Positions 1 to 6,100 are shown, numbered from the stretch's first letter. The stretch is 6,188 nucleotides of DNA from Candidatus Omnitrophota bacterium (GCA_016206995.1 JACQQN010000153.1:1-6188); one strand, 5' to 3'. Numbers and translations: made by a program. The notes: generated by a model from the sequence alone, not told the origin.

Positions 1-730
1 GCCACACCCCCTCACCCTTCCCTCTTCCCCTTAAAGGGGGAGAGGATAAAGGTGAGGGGGACATGTCATTTACCAAATGTAAAACTGCTGTCTTAATCCC
101 GCTGAAGCTAAAATTAAATTTACCGTCAACTTTCGGTTTGGTAAAAAAGTACGCCTTGGGATTTCCTTCCTGTGCGAGCCGATCAATCACAGGGCCCCCG
201 GGATATCCCAAGTCGAGAATTTTAGCTGTCTTGTCATAAGCCTCTCCAATCGCATCATCGACTGTAGAACCTAATTCCTCGTATGAAAAACCCTTCACCA
301 ATACAAGACTGGTGTGGCCGCCGGAAACAATCAAACCAATAAATGGTTTTTTTGGTTTCTCGCGCAAGATGAAATTTGCGGCAAGGTGCGCTTCCAAATG
401 ATGAACGCCGATGAGCGGGCGGCCAAAAGCAAATGCAAGAGATTTTGCGAAGGAAACACCTACCAAAAGAGACCCCACAAGTCCGGGCCCTTGCGTGACA
501 GCAATTAGGTCAATATCATTTGACTTAACCTTCGCTTGAGAAAGAGCAGTTTCATAAACAACATGAATGGCTTGAAGCGAATGACGCGAAGCGATTTCAG
601 GAACAACGCCGCCAAAGGGTTGGTGTTTCGAAAGACTTGATGAAATGATATTGGAACGGATTTTGTTTCCATTTTCCAAAATGGCGCAAGACGTTTCATC
701 GCAACTGGTTTCAACTCCAAGCGTAATCAC
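1..730 (-). CDS. tsaD: tRNA N6-threonylcarbamoyladenosine transferase TsaD (3' end beyond window)
   Basis: TsaD (Kae1/Gcp/YgjD family) transfers the threonylcarbamoyl group from threonylcarbamoyl-AMP to A37 of ANN-decoding tRNAs in the cytoplasm, working with TsaB and TsaE. I translated it from the GTG at 730-728, giving 243 codons with no stop before the window edge. Visible motifs are GVETSCDET (5-13), VTQGPG, HHLEAHL with metal ligands H111 and H115, IVSGGHTSLV (134-143), VDDAIGEAYDKTAK (157-170), PGGP (177-180) and FSFSGIKTA (207-215). The third metal ligand, an Asp near residue 300 in the family, lies outside. GTG is chosen because it overlaps the deacetylase stop (GTGA) and has GGGAG seven bases upstream. 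An ATG-only gene search would miss this start. Residues from about 224 to 243 are encoded by a palindromic repeat and are not TsaD-like. Roughly 110 normal C-terminal residues are unseen, so I cannot say whether the gene is intact. Confidence 0.95.
   Translation of the reverse strand, partial: MITLGVETSCDETSCAILENGNKIRSNIISSSLSKHQPFGGVVPEIASRHSLQAIHVVYETALSQAKVKSNDIDLIAVTQGPGLVGSLLVGVSFAKSLAFAFGRPLIGVHHLEAHLAANFILREKPKKPFIGLIVSGGHTSLVLVKGFSYEELGSTVDDAIGEAYDKTAKILDLGYPGGPVIDRLAQEGNPKAYFFTKPKVDGKFNFSFSGIKTAVLHLVNDMSPSPLSSPPLRGRGKGEGVW
7..60. repeat. GC-rich palindromic repeat inside tsaD
   Basis: The two strands form a near-perfect hairpin. The outer arms CCCCCTCACC (7-16) and GGTGAGGGGG (51-60) match over 10 bp. 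The inner arms 21-32 and 34-45 match over 12 positions with one T/G pair (26/40), around a single central A at 33. An unpaired internal segment (17-20 against 46-50) separates them. The CCCTCACC...GGTGAGGG layout resembles small dispersed palindromes seen between genes in many Gram-negative genomes; that resemblance is from memory. The whole element is open in the tsaD frame and encodes a Ser/Pro-rich then Gly/Arg/Lys-rich peptide. Exact element ends are unknown because the window starts only six bases beyond it. Confidence 0.8.
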
Positions 731-1623
731 AGTAATTCTCCCAAAAAAACTACTTCGAAACCATCTTGCTCAAGCCGCACAATTTCTTCTTTTAAAATGG
801 AAAGTGTGCCTTGTTTGAAATGACCGATTCCAATCGCTGAACCATTTCGTTTCGCAAGAGACGCCAATTCTTCTATCTGGCCATGAATGTAATCGGCTTC
901 TAATTCGTTGTCTAAGAAAACATCACGCGCCAGATACGGTAAGTGAATCGCCTGCGTTTCTTCACGCGCAATGGTGAGAGGAGTCGTAAGGCTATCCAAA
1001 AAAAACAGGTGGCGCTGTTTTAATTCCTTAAGGATAATCCGCATCACATTTTGATTTTGAGTCGCGAGAGACCCTTTATGATTATTGATTCCAACGGCCG
1101 TTGGAACGGTTCTTAAATTTTTCATCAATGTTTGGATGACTTGCGCCTCGGTCATACTGACATAAATCATACCAGGGTCATCACGGCCAAACCGACGAAC
1201 CGGTTCCATCGGTTGATGAAGAATAATTTCAAAACCATGGCGAGCGCCTTCCCGCGCAAAATACTCGGAATAAGGAAGCTCTGGCAAAATGGCAAGTGTG
1301 ACCGGATGCGGGAACGACCACAGAAGGTCTTGGAAATGCTGATCATTTCCAACATCATCAATCACAATCGCAATTTTCCCCTTGGTGGCGGGACGACTGC
1401 TCCCCGCAGGGAGGAAAGGAAAAACTCCCTTTTGCTTTTTTTGAGGCTCTTTAACTTCCTTGTTAATTTCTGATGGTCTTTCAGAAACTTTGGAGGTGAG
1501 CGTAAAACGCCGGCCGAAGAAAAAACCGAGGACAATTCCTGCTATAAAAATGAAAACAATCAGCCTGAGTGATGTGGGGTCAAAAAGTTCACCTTTTTGT
1601 TCTCTTTTTCGGCGAGGCATCAT
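727..1623 (-). CDS. Divergent polysaccharide deacetylase family protein (YibQ/DUF610-like), membrane-anchored
   Basis: This 298-residue protein belongs to the divergent polysaccharide deacetylase family, relatives of NodB-type carbohydrate deacetylases. The physiological substrate is not known to me. A basic N-terminus (residues 3-8) and one hydrophobic segment (about 19-37) predict an inner-membrane anchor with the rest outside. A Lys/Glu/Pro-rich linker (about 42-80) leads to the catalytic-type domain: IAIVIDD with D89/D90, HQPMEP with H136, GINNHKGS with H182, FFLDS ending at S211, RDVFLDN (233-239) and IGIGH with H268. The last motif is usually followed by Pro in this family as I recall it, but here it reads GHFKQ. 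It starts directly after the gatB stop (TGA-ATG-ATG); either of the two adjacent ATGs could be used. No strong ribosome site is visible, so coupling to gatB is likely. Its stop overlaps the tsaD start. Confidence 0.9.
   Translation of the reverse strand: MMPRRKREQKGELFDPTSLRLIVFIFIAGIVLGFFFGRRFTLTSKVSERPSEINKEVKEPQKKQKGVFPFLPAGSSRPATKGKIAIVIDDVGNDQHFQDLLWSFPHPVTLAILPELPYSEYFAREGARHGFEIILHQPMEPVRRFGRDDPGMIYVSMTEAQVIQTLMKNLRTVPTAVGINNHKGSLATQNQNVMRIILKELKQRHLFFLDSLTTPLTIAREETQAIHLPYLARDVFLDNELEADYIHGQIEELASLAKRNGSAIGIGHFKQGTLSILKEEIVRLEQDGFEVVFLGELL
738..742 (-). promoter_or_regulatory. Ribosome binding site deciding the tsaD GTG start
   Basis: GGGAG on the minus strand lies seven bases before the GTG at 730. 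It sits inside the last codons of the deacetylase gene and supports the GTG over any internal ATG. Confidence 0.7.
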
Positions 1624-3072
1624 TCAACCAAGTTTTCTTGCAAGAATTTCGTTAGCAAGTTTTGGACTCGCCTTCCCTTGCATTTCCTTCATCACTTGGC
1701 CAACCAAAAAGCCAATAGATTGGGTTTTACCGCTTCGGTATTGTTCAACCACCTTAGGATTTGCGGCGATCACTTGGTCACAAACTTTTTCAATCAACTT
1801 TTCGTCCGTTACTTGAACCAAGTTTTTTTCTTTCACAATCATGTCAGCTGATTTTTTTTCATCAATCATCAGCGGAAGGACATCCTTTGCGATTTTTCCA
1901 CTGATTGTTCCATTCTCAATTAAGCGTACAAGCGCCGCCAAATCAGAGGCGCTCACCGGATTCTTGGTAAAATCAATTTTCCGTTCATTGAGCGCTCCGA
2001 TCAATTCCGTCTGAAGCCAATTACTTACGAGTTTTGGATGAACACCTTTGGCGACGCACGCCTCAAAATAATCCGCAAGCGGTTTATCGCTCACCAGTGC
2101 ATAAGCGTCGTATTCCGAAAGCTCAAATGTTTTCCGAAACCGTTCAATGCGGGCTTGCGGAAGTTCAGGAAGCGCTTTCCGAACAGTTTCAACTTGTTCT
2201 CGGCTGACTGTAAATGGGACCAAATCTGGCTCTGGAAAATAACGATAATCGTGGGCCTCTTCTTTTGAGCGCATAGAAAAAGTCTGCCCTTTCCCTTCGT
2301 CCCAAAGCCTTGTTTCTTGGCGAATCCGCTCTCCCCGCTCAACTAATTCCGTTTGCCGTTTAATTTCATATTGAAGTGCTTTTTGAACTGCTTTGAAGGA
2401 GTTTAAATTTTTGATTTCAACTTTGGTTCCTAGTTTTGCATCCCCATTCTTACGAATCGAAACGTTCGCGTCACAACGCAAACTTCCCTCTTCCATATTG
2501 CAGTCACTAACATCCAAATAAATTAAAATGGATTTAAGCGTATGCAAATATTCATACGCTTCTTCAGGCAAGCGGAGATCGGGCTCTGAAACAATTTCAA
2601 GAAGTGGAACGCCGCCGCGATTGTAATCCACCCAGCTTCCGTCTTTGACACCTTCATGAAGAAGTTTCCCGGCGTCTTCTTCAAGATGTGCGCGTGTAAT
2701 TCCAATTCGTTTTTTAATCACATCCGAACCGCTCGGCGACTTCACCTCAATGACAAGCTCTCCTTTTGATGAAACTGGCATATCGTACTGGGAGATTTGG
2801 TATGCTTTTGGAAGATCTGGATAAAAATAATTTTTCCGGTCGAATTTAATTCGCGAAGCAATTTGTGCATTGAGCGCCAGCCCAACCTTCATGGCAAGCG
2901 CGAGCGCTTCCTTATTCATCACAGGAAGCGAGCCCGGAAGACCCAAACAAACGGGACACGTATTTACATTTGGTTCAGAGCCGAATTGTGTGGAACACGC
3001 ACAAAAGATTTTACTCTTGGTCTTGAGTTGTACGTGTGTTTCTAATCCAATGACCGTTTCGTACATATTCAT
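1624..3072 (-). CDS. gatB: Aspartyl/glutamyl-tRNA(Asn/Gln) amidotransferase subunit B
   Basis: GatB is the kinase and tRNA-binding subunit of GatCAB. It phosphorylates the Glu or Asp on the mischarged tRNA with ATP and accepts ammonia channelled from GatA. The protein has 482 residues, the normal length. It opens with YETVIGLETHVQLKTKSKIF and carries the Cys-X-Cys / Cys-X-X-Cys set (C24, C26, C39, C42) expected to bind zinc. Then come FDRKNYFYPDLPKAYQISQY (77-96), HLEEDAGKLLHE (129-140), DYNRGGVPLLEIVSEPDLR (149-167), GSLRCDANVSIR (196-207), KVEIKNLNSF (217-226) and DYRYFPEPDL (275-284). The YqeY-like tail domain fills about 335-482 and ends with GKTQSIGFLVGQVMKEMQGK, the tRNA-elbow-binding part. 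The start overlaps the gatA stop (ATGA); a second in-frame ATG two codons later is possible. Nothing looks damaged. Confidence 0.98.
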   Translation of the reverse strand: MNMYETVIGLETHVQLKTKSKIFCACSTQFGSEPNVNTCPVCLGLPGSLPVMNKEALALAMKVGLALNAQIASRIKFDRKNYFYPDLPKAYQISQYDMPVSSKGELVIEVKSPSGSDVIKKRIGITRAHLEEDAGKLLHEGVKDGSWVDYNRGGVPLLEIVSEPDLRLPEEAYEYLHTLKSILIYLDVSDCNMEEGSLRCDANVSIRKNGDAKLGTKVEIKNLNSFKAVQKALQYEIKRQTELVERGERIRQETRLWDEGKGQTFSMRSKEEAHDYRYFPEPDLVPFTVSREQVETVRKALPELPQARIERFRKTFELSEYDAYALVSDKPLADYFEACVAKGVHPKLVSNWLQTELIGALNERKIDFTKNPVSASDLAALVRLIENGTISGKIAKDVLPLMIDEKKSADMIVKEKNLVQVTDEKLIEKVCDQVIAANPKVVEQYRSGKTQSIGFLVGQVMKEMQGKASPKLANEILARKLG

Positions 3073-4490
3073 AGCGTCGGTTTCTTTTTATGAAAATCGG
3101 TTGCTTGTTCGAATGCATATGCCGCACGGAAAATAGTTTCTTCAGCAAATGGTTTCGCCATCAATTGAATTCCAATCGGAAGCAGCTCCTTCGAAAATCC
3201 GCCGGGGATTGAAATTGCGGGAACGCCTGCTAAATTTGCTGAAATTGTATAGATGTCCGACAAATACATAGAAATGGGGTCGTCTACTTTTTCTCCGAGT
3301 TTGAAAGGTGGCGTCGGAGCGGTTGGCGATAAAATTAGATCCACTTGCTCAAATGCCTTCTCAAAATCCTGCTTGAGGAGTGTGCGCGCTTTCAAACCTC
3401 TCAAATAATAAGCATCGTAATAACCAGCAGACAAAACAAAAGTGCCTAACAAAATTCTTCGCTTTGCTTCAGCGCCAAAACCTTCATCGCGAGTTTTTAA
3501 ATACATGTCGCTCAAATTAGAACTTTGCGCGCGAAATCCATATCGGACCCCATCAAAACGGCCCAAATTGGAACTTGCCTCAGCAGTTGCGACAATGTAA
3601 TAAATATGAACCGCGTACGACGTATGGGGAAGACTGATTTCAACAATTTTCGCCCCTAAGTCTTGATAAATTTTAACTGCTTTTCGAACTGCTTGTTCAA
3701 CATCAGGATCTAAACCTTTCACAAAATATTCTTTAGGAAGACCGATCTTAAGACCCTTCACATCCTTCACAAGTGATTTTGTGTAATCAGGAACTGGGAG
3801 ATTAGCGGAAGTTGAGTCATGAGGATCATGGCCTGCAATCACGCCAAGAAGAATTGCGGCATCCTCAACCGTTTTGGTAATAGGACCAATCTGATCAAGA
3901 CTCGAACCAAATGCAACCAGCCCGTAACGCGAAACACGGCCATACGTTGGCTTAATGCCAACTGCGCTGCAAAAACTTGCCGGTTGCCGGATCGAACCCC
4001 CGGTATCTGAACCCAATGCAGCAATCGCTTCATCTGCTGCAACCGACGCAGCGGAACCGCCACTGGAACCACCTGGAACTCGAGTTAAATCCCAAGGATT
4101 ATGAACGGGGCCAAACGCGGATGATTCATTTGAAGACCCAAATGCAAATTCATCCATGTTACATTTACCAACAATAAAAGCACCCGCCGCTTTTAATTTT
4201 TTAATAACCGTTGCATCATAAGGAGGGACGTAACCTTTTAAGATTTTTGAACCACAGGTGGTTTCACAACCTTCGATGCAAATATTATCTTTAATTGAAA
4301 TTGGAACTCCGGCTAAAATTCCTTTTGTTTCGAACGAAGGTTCCTTTTCAATCAAGGAAAGGTAAGCTTTAACTTTTGAGTCAATTGCTTTAGCGCGAGC
4401 CTTAAGCGCATTGAAAAGTTCCTTTGCGTTTTGCGGGTTCGCTTTGGAAAACTCGGCGGCTTGTTTGAGCGTCAGTTTGTGAAGTTCCAT
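3069..4490 (-). CDS. gatA: Aspartyl/glutamyl-tRNA(Asn/Gln) amidotransferase subunit A
   Basis: GatA is the glutaminase subunit of GatCAB. It releases ammonia from glutamine and passes it to GatB. The 473-residue protein is an amidase-signature enzyme with an intact Ser-cisSer-Lys triad: K67 in GVPISIKDN, cis-Ser S142 in GGSSGGS (140-146) and nucleophile S166 in GSDTGGSIRQPA (160-171). The cis-Ser to Ser spacing of 24 matches the family. Other family blocks are GKCNMDEFAFGSSNE (108-122) and, near the end, LILSPTAPTPPF and SANLAGVPAISIPGG. Its ATG overlaps the gatC stop by one base (TAATG), with a modest AGAAG ribosome site upstream. Its stop overlaps the gatB start. The overlaps suit a complex made in equal subunit amounts. 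Confidence 0.98.
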   Translation of the reverse strand: MELHKLTLKQAAEFSKANPQNAKELFNALKARAKAIDSKVKAYLSLIEKEPSFETKGILAGVPISIKDNICIEGCETTCGSKILKGYVPPYDATVIKKLKAAGAFIVGKCNMDEFAFGSSNESSAFGPVHNPWDLTRVPGGSSGGSAASVAADEAIAALGSDTGGSIRQPASFCSAVGIKPTYGRVSRYGLVAFGSSLDQIGPITKTVEDAAILLGVIAGHDPHDSTSANLPVPDYTKSLVKDVKGLKIGLPKEYFVKGLDPDVEQAVRKAVKIYQDLGAKIVEISLPHTSYAVHIYYIVATAEASSNLGRFDGVRYGFRAQSSNLSDMYLKTRDEGFGAEAKRRILLGTFVLSAGYYDAYYLRGLKARTLLKQDFEKAFEQVDLILSPTAPTPPFKLGEKVDDPISMYLSDIYTISANLAGVPAISIPGGFSKELLPIGIQLMAKPFAEETIFRAAYAFEQATDFHKKKPTL

Positions 4491-4783
4491 TATTCTTCTC
4501 GCTCAATTACTTTGGGAACTTTGAAAAAACTACCTTCCCTTTTCGGTGCGTGATCTAAAACTTGATCACGGACTTTGGAAGGCTTGACTTCGTCTGGGCG
4601 GAAAACATTTTCGAGTGGAAGTGCATGCGTCGTCGGCTCAACATTTTTAGTGTCAAGCGCGGCGAGCTCTTTTACGTAGCCCAAAATCTTTTCGAGGTCT
4701 TTCGCGAGCTTCGCTTTTTCAGCGGGTTCTAACCGAATCCGTGAAAGCGCTGCAAGTGCATCAATATTAAATTCTTCTGCCAT
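4490..4783 (-). CDS. gatC: Aspartyl/glutamyl-tRNA(Asn/Gln) amidotransferase subunit C
   Basis: GatC is the small, non-catalytic subunit that wraps around the GatA-GatB interface and stabilises the complex. The product is 97 residues, typical for the family. It shows the N-terminal helical pattern IDALAALSRIRLEPAEKAKL, followed by DLEKILGYVKELAALDTKNV, then VEPTTHALPLENVFRPDEV and a C-terminal block with RDQVLDHAPKREGSFFKVPK. The ATG at 4783 has AAAGGA upstream at nine bases. It is the first gene of the five-gene minus-strand unit, and a clear promoter lies about 30 bases upstream. Confidence 0.97.
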   Translation of the reverse strand: MAEEFNIDALAALSRIRLEPAEKAKLAKDLEKILGYVKELAALDTKNVEPTTHALPLENVFRPDEVKPSKVRDQVLDHAPKREGSFFKVPKVIEREE

Positions 4784-4792
4784 TTTCGTAAG

Positions 4793-4798
4793 TCCTTT
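4793..4798 (-). promoter_or_regulatory. Ribosome binding site of gatC
   Basis: AAAGGA on the minus strand lies nine bases before the gatC ATG. With the predicted transcription start near 4804, the leader would be only about 20 nt and holds little else. Confidence 0.7.
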
Positions 4799-4810
4799 AG
4801 AATGAAGGAG

Positions 4811-4839
4811 ATACTACCACACTTCCCTCCCCCTGTCAA
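4811..4839 (-). promoter_or_regulatory. Sigma70-type promoter for gatCAB-deacetylase-tsaD
   Basis: On the minus strand a perfect -35 TTGACA (4839-4834) is followed by a 17-bp spacer and a -10 TAGTAT (4816-4811; four of six consensus bases). Predicted transcription start is near 4804. The spacer is unusually G-rich (a run of five G, then three G). No operator-like inverted repeat overlaps it. Because all downstream junctions overlap or abut and no terminator lies between the genes, this is probably the main promoter for the whole unit. Confidence 0.75.
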
Positions 4840-4863
4840 AAATTGAAAATGTTATTTCCATTA

Positions 4864-4910
4864 CGCTAGCGGGCCCTGCCGCGGAGCTATTTCTCATGGG
4901 CCCCTCCGCC
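4864..4910. repeat. Cluster of GC-rich palindromes
   Basis: Within 47 bases there are CGCTAGCG (4864-4871), GGGCCC (4871-4876 and again 4898-4903), CCGCGG (4879-4884), and an inverted pair GCGGAG (4881-4886) with CTCCGC (4904-4909). Alternative hairpins are possible, including pairing of the two GGGCCC copies. The composition contrasts with the A/T-rich bases just to the left (4838-4863). It has the look of a small dispersed repeat, but only one copy is in view. Confidence 0.45.
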
Positions 4911-5034
4911 CGGTGTAGATCCTCCCATTCGAAACACTCCGTGTCACCCGCTTGAATCACAATGTCAAAGCCGCAAGTCGTCTTGTCTTTGGAAAGTGTC
5001 TCGGAGGTCGAGCGGGCATGGATCCCCGACGTTT

Positions 5035-5074
5035 TACTTCGTCTATGAAATGCAAATCATTTCGAGACGAAGTA
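5035..5074. repeat. Long hairpin within the nested element
   Basis: TACTTCGTCT (5035-5044) pairs perfectly with AGACGAAGTA (5065-5074). After a small internal loop (AT against G), GAAATG (5047-5052) pairs with CATTTC (5058-5063) around a five-base loop CAAAT. That gives 16 bp in 40 bases, the most stable local fold of the gap. No T-run follows on either strand, so it is not a standard intrinsic terminator. Confidence 0.75.
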
Positions 5075-5100
5075 GTGGGGAGAGCGAGACTGAGAGCCAA

Positions 5101-5132
5101 GCAGAGATTTTCACGCTGGGAAAATCTACTGC
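5101..5132. repeat. Second hairpin within the nested element
   Basis: AGATTTTC (5105-5112) pairs with GAAAATCT (5120-5127) around a seven-base loop. GCAG (5101-5104) pairs with CTGC (5129-5132) after one bulged A (5128). It sits between the long hairpin arm and the right arm of the 23-bp closing stem. Confidence 0.7.
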
Positions 5133-5193
5133 GTCTTTCCAAAGATAAGGCGACTTGAGTGAACAAGCCTTGCTCGCAAGCGTCATGGCAGTT

Positions 5194-5202
5194 TGATATA
5201 AT
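5194..5202 (+). promoter_or_regulatory. Extended -10 promoter of rsmA, probably giving a leaderless mRNA
   Basis: TGATATAAT is a perfect extended -10 (TGnTATAAT), with TATAAT at 5197-5202. No good -35 lies 16-18 bp upstream; the best at 17 bp, TCGCAA (5174-5179), is poor. Transcription would normally start about seven bases after the -10, that is at or next to the A of the rsmA ATG at 5209. Confidence 0.65.
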
Positions 5203-5208
5203 GCGCAG

Positions 5209-6084
5209 ATGCAAAAACAGTTGGAACTACTTCAAAAGTATGAGATTTCGGTTAGAGGAATTCGCGGGCAACATTTCCTGATTGATCCTAATATCCAGCG
5301 GAAAATCGTGGCGCTTGTCGATCCAAAACCAAGTGATGTCATTGTTGAAATTGGGCCGGGTCTGGGCGCGCTCACTGAAGAGCTGCTGTTAAGCGGCTCT
5401 CGTGTCATTGCAATTGAAATGGACAGTCGGTTTTGTGATGTTTTAAAAGCAGAATACCAGCATGAATTTAAAAATCTAACCGTCGTCCAAGCCGATGTGC
5501 TCAGCCTTTCATTAGACCGACTTTTACACCAACATGCAGGACGTGACATTTCAAAATGCAAAGTTGTTGGCAATATTCCCTACTACATTACAAGCCCTAT
5601 TCTTCTCTTTTTGATCAGCTTCCGCCGCATGATTGATCAAGCAACGCTTATGATTCCGCGAGAAATCATGAATCGATTAACTGCGCAACCGGGGACCAAA
5701 GATTATGGGCGGTTGACGCTTCTTTCAAAATTTTACTTTCAAATTGAACACGTCTTCCCCGTTTCCAAGAATTGCTTTTCACCGAAACCGCGCGTTGATT
5801 CTAATGTCTTTCAATTCAGTTTTCACGCGAAAGAAGCTGATGTAGACGAAACCCTCTTTTTTGAGATTGTAAAACACGCATTTGGCCAACGTCGGAAAAA
5901 CATTCTGAACGCGTTATCGCATGGATACAAAAATACTCACTCCAAAGAAAAGATTGAAGTGGCGCTCCTTGCTTCTGGAATTAAACCCACCCAACGCGGC
6001 GAAGAACTTCTGCTGAAGGATTTTTTGAAATTAACAGAAACATTGGACGTTAAAACCGGCCCGTTGAAGAATTCTAAGAATTGA
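5209..6084 (+). CDS. rsmA: 16S rRNA (adenine(1518)-N6/adenine(1519)-N6)-dimethyltransferase
   Basis: RsmA (KsgA) uses S-adenosylmethionine to dimethylate two adjacent adenines in the 3'-terminal hairpin of 16S rRNA, a late checkpoint in 30S assembly. The protein has 291 residues, slightly longer than the usual 260-280 because of a polar tail. Motifs are GIRGQHFLIDPN (17-28), the SAM loop VIVEIGPGLGALTEEL (45-60), acidic E70 in VIAIEMD, QADVL (94-98), catalytic-type NIPYYITSPIL (122-132), KDYGRL (164-169), SPKPRVDS (191-198) and FGQRRKNILNAL (225-236). The start is well bounded: an in-frame TGA at 5194-5196 excludes upstream extension, and no Shine-Dalgarno precedes the ATG. The next alternative, TTG at codon 5, has none either. 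It diverges from gatC across a 425-bp gap and appears to be transcribed alone. Confidence 0.97.
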   Translation: MQKQLELLQKYEISVRGIRGQHFLIDPNIQRKIVALVDPKPSDVIVEIGPGLGALTEELLLSGSRVIAIEMDSRFCDVLKAEYQHEFKNLTVVQADVLSLSLDRLLHQHAGRDISKCKVVGNIPYYITSPILLFLISFRRMIDQATLMIPREIMNRLTAQPGTKDYGRLTLLSKFYFQIEHVFPVSKNCFSPKPRVDSNVFQFSFHAKEADVDETLFFEIVKHAFGQRRKNILNALSHGYKNTHSKEKIEVALLASGIKPTQRGEELLLKDFLKLTETLDVKTGPLKNSKN

Positions 6085-6100
6085 TACCCTGCCTCAACAA

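Larger units (their letters stand above)
4974..5157 (+). ncRNA. Candidate structured RNA or nested palindromic element
   Basis: Arms 4974-4996 and 5135-5157 pair over 23 positions without a gap. Twenty-one are Watson-Crick and two (4981/5150 and 4985/5146) are T-G, which become G-U pairs only if the plus strand is transcribed; the minus strand would have A-C mismatches. Inside are a 6-bp helix (4998-5003 with 5085-5090), a 5-bp helix (5023-5027 with 5077-5081), a long hairpin (5035-5074) and a second hairpin (5101-5132), giving a branched fold of about 184 nt. Weaker outer pairing (4950-4960 with 5159-5168) may extend it. I recognise no known RNA family: no tmRNA, RNase P, SRP or 6S hallmarks. 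No clear promoter or terminator of its own was found. A dispersed palindromic repeat remains equally possible. Confidence 0.35.
4840..5193. other. Intergenic region between divergent gatC and rsmA
   Basis: This stretch between the two divergent promoters holds no gene I can support. Short open frames exist on both strands, but none has a ribosome site or a recognisable product. From about 4864 onward it is richer in G and C than the start of the gap, and it is full of inverted repeats. These are listed separately as a GC-rich palindrome cluster (4864-4910) and a nested stem-loop region (4974-5157). No run of T that would make a terminator follows any of the stems. It could be a dispersed repeat, a structured RNA gene, or two such elements side by side. 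Confidence 0.6.

Noticed and set aside
1132..1816. Antisense open frames of 113 and 118 codons opposite the deacetylase and gatB
   Set aside because: Both lie opposite clearly conserved genes and have no motif, so they are frame shadows.
4793..4809. Small hairpin pairing TCCTT with the gatC ribosome site AAGGA
   Set aside because: The predicted transcription start near 4804 lies inside or after the 5' arm, so the transcript would lack it.
4814..5056. Open minus-strand frame of about 80 codons in the gatC-rsmA gap, with a protein-like stretch (AGDTECFEWEDLHRAEGP)
   Set aside because: It has no ribosome site or convincing start, it runs through the gatC promoter, and other frames on both strands are open over the same bases, as expected for a GC-rich, structured repeat. 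If copies elsewhere keep this frame it should be reconsidered.
4974..5157. Integron attC-like recombination site or transposon ends
   Set aside because: No core-site GTTRRRY/RYYYAAC pair, no target-site duplication flanking the 23-bp arms, and no integrase or transposase gene in the window.
4952..5158. 68-codon plus-strand open frame (ATG at 4961 in phase, ends TGA)
   Set aside because: It lies across the stem-loop region, has no Shine-Dalgarno and no recognisable product, and its composition follows the inverted repeats.
4861..5190. Known structured RNAs (tmRNA, RNase P RNA, 6S, SRP RNA) as an explanation for the gap
   Set aside because: I looked for the tRNA-like CCA end of tmRNA, the conserved RNase P core strings and the SRP GGAAG-type loop on both strands and found none. 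6S RNA is a single long hairpin, while this fold is branched.
4957..5214. 85-codon minus-strand open frame over the gap and the rsmA start
   Set aside because: It overlaps the rsmA promoter and start codon in antisense, and has no family resemblance or ribosome site.
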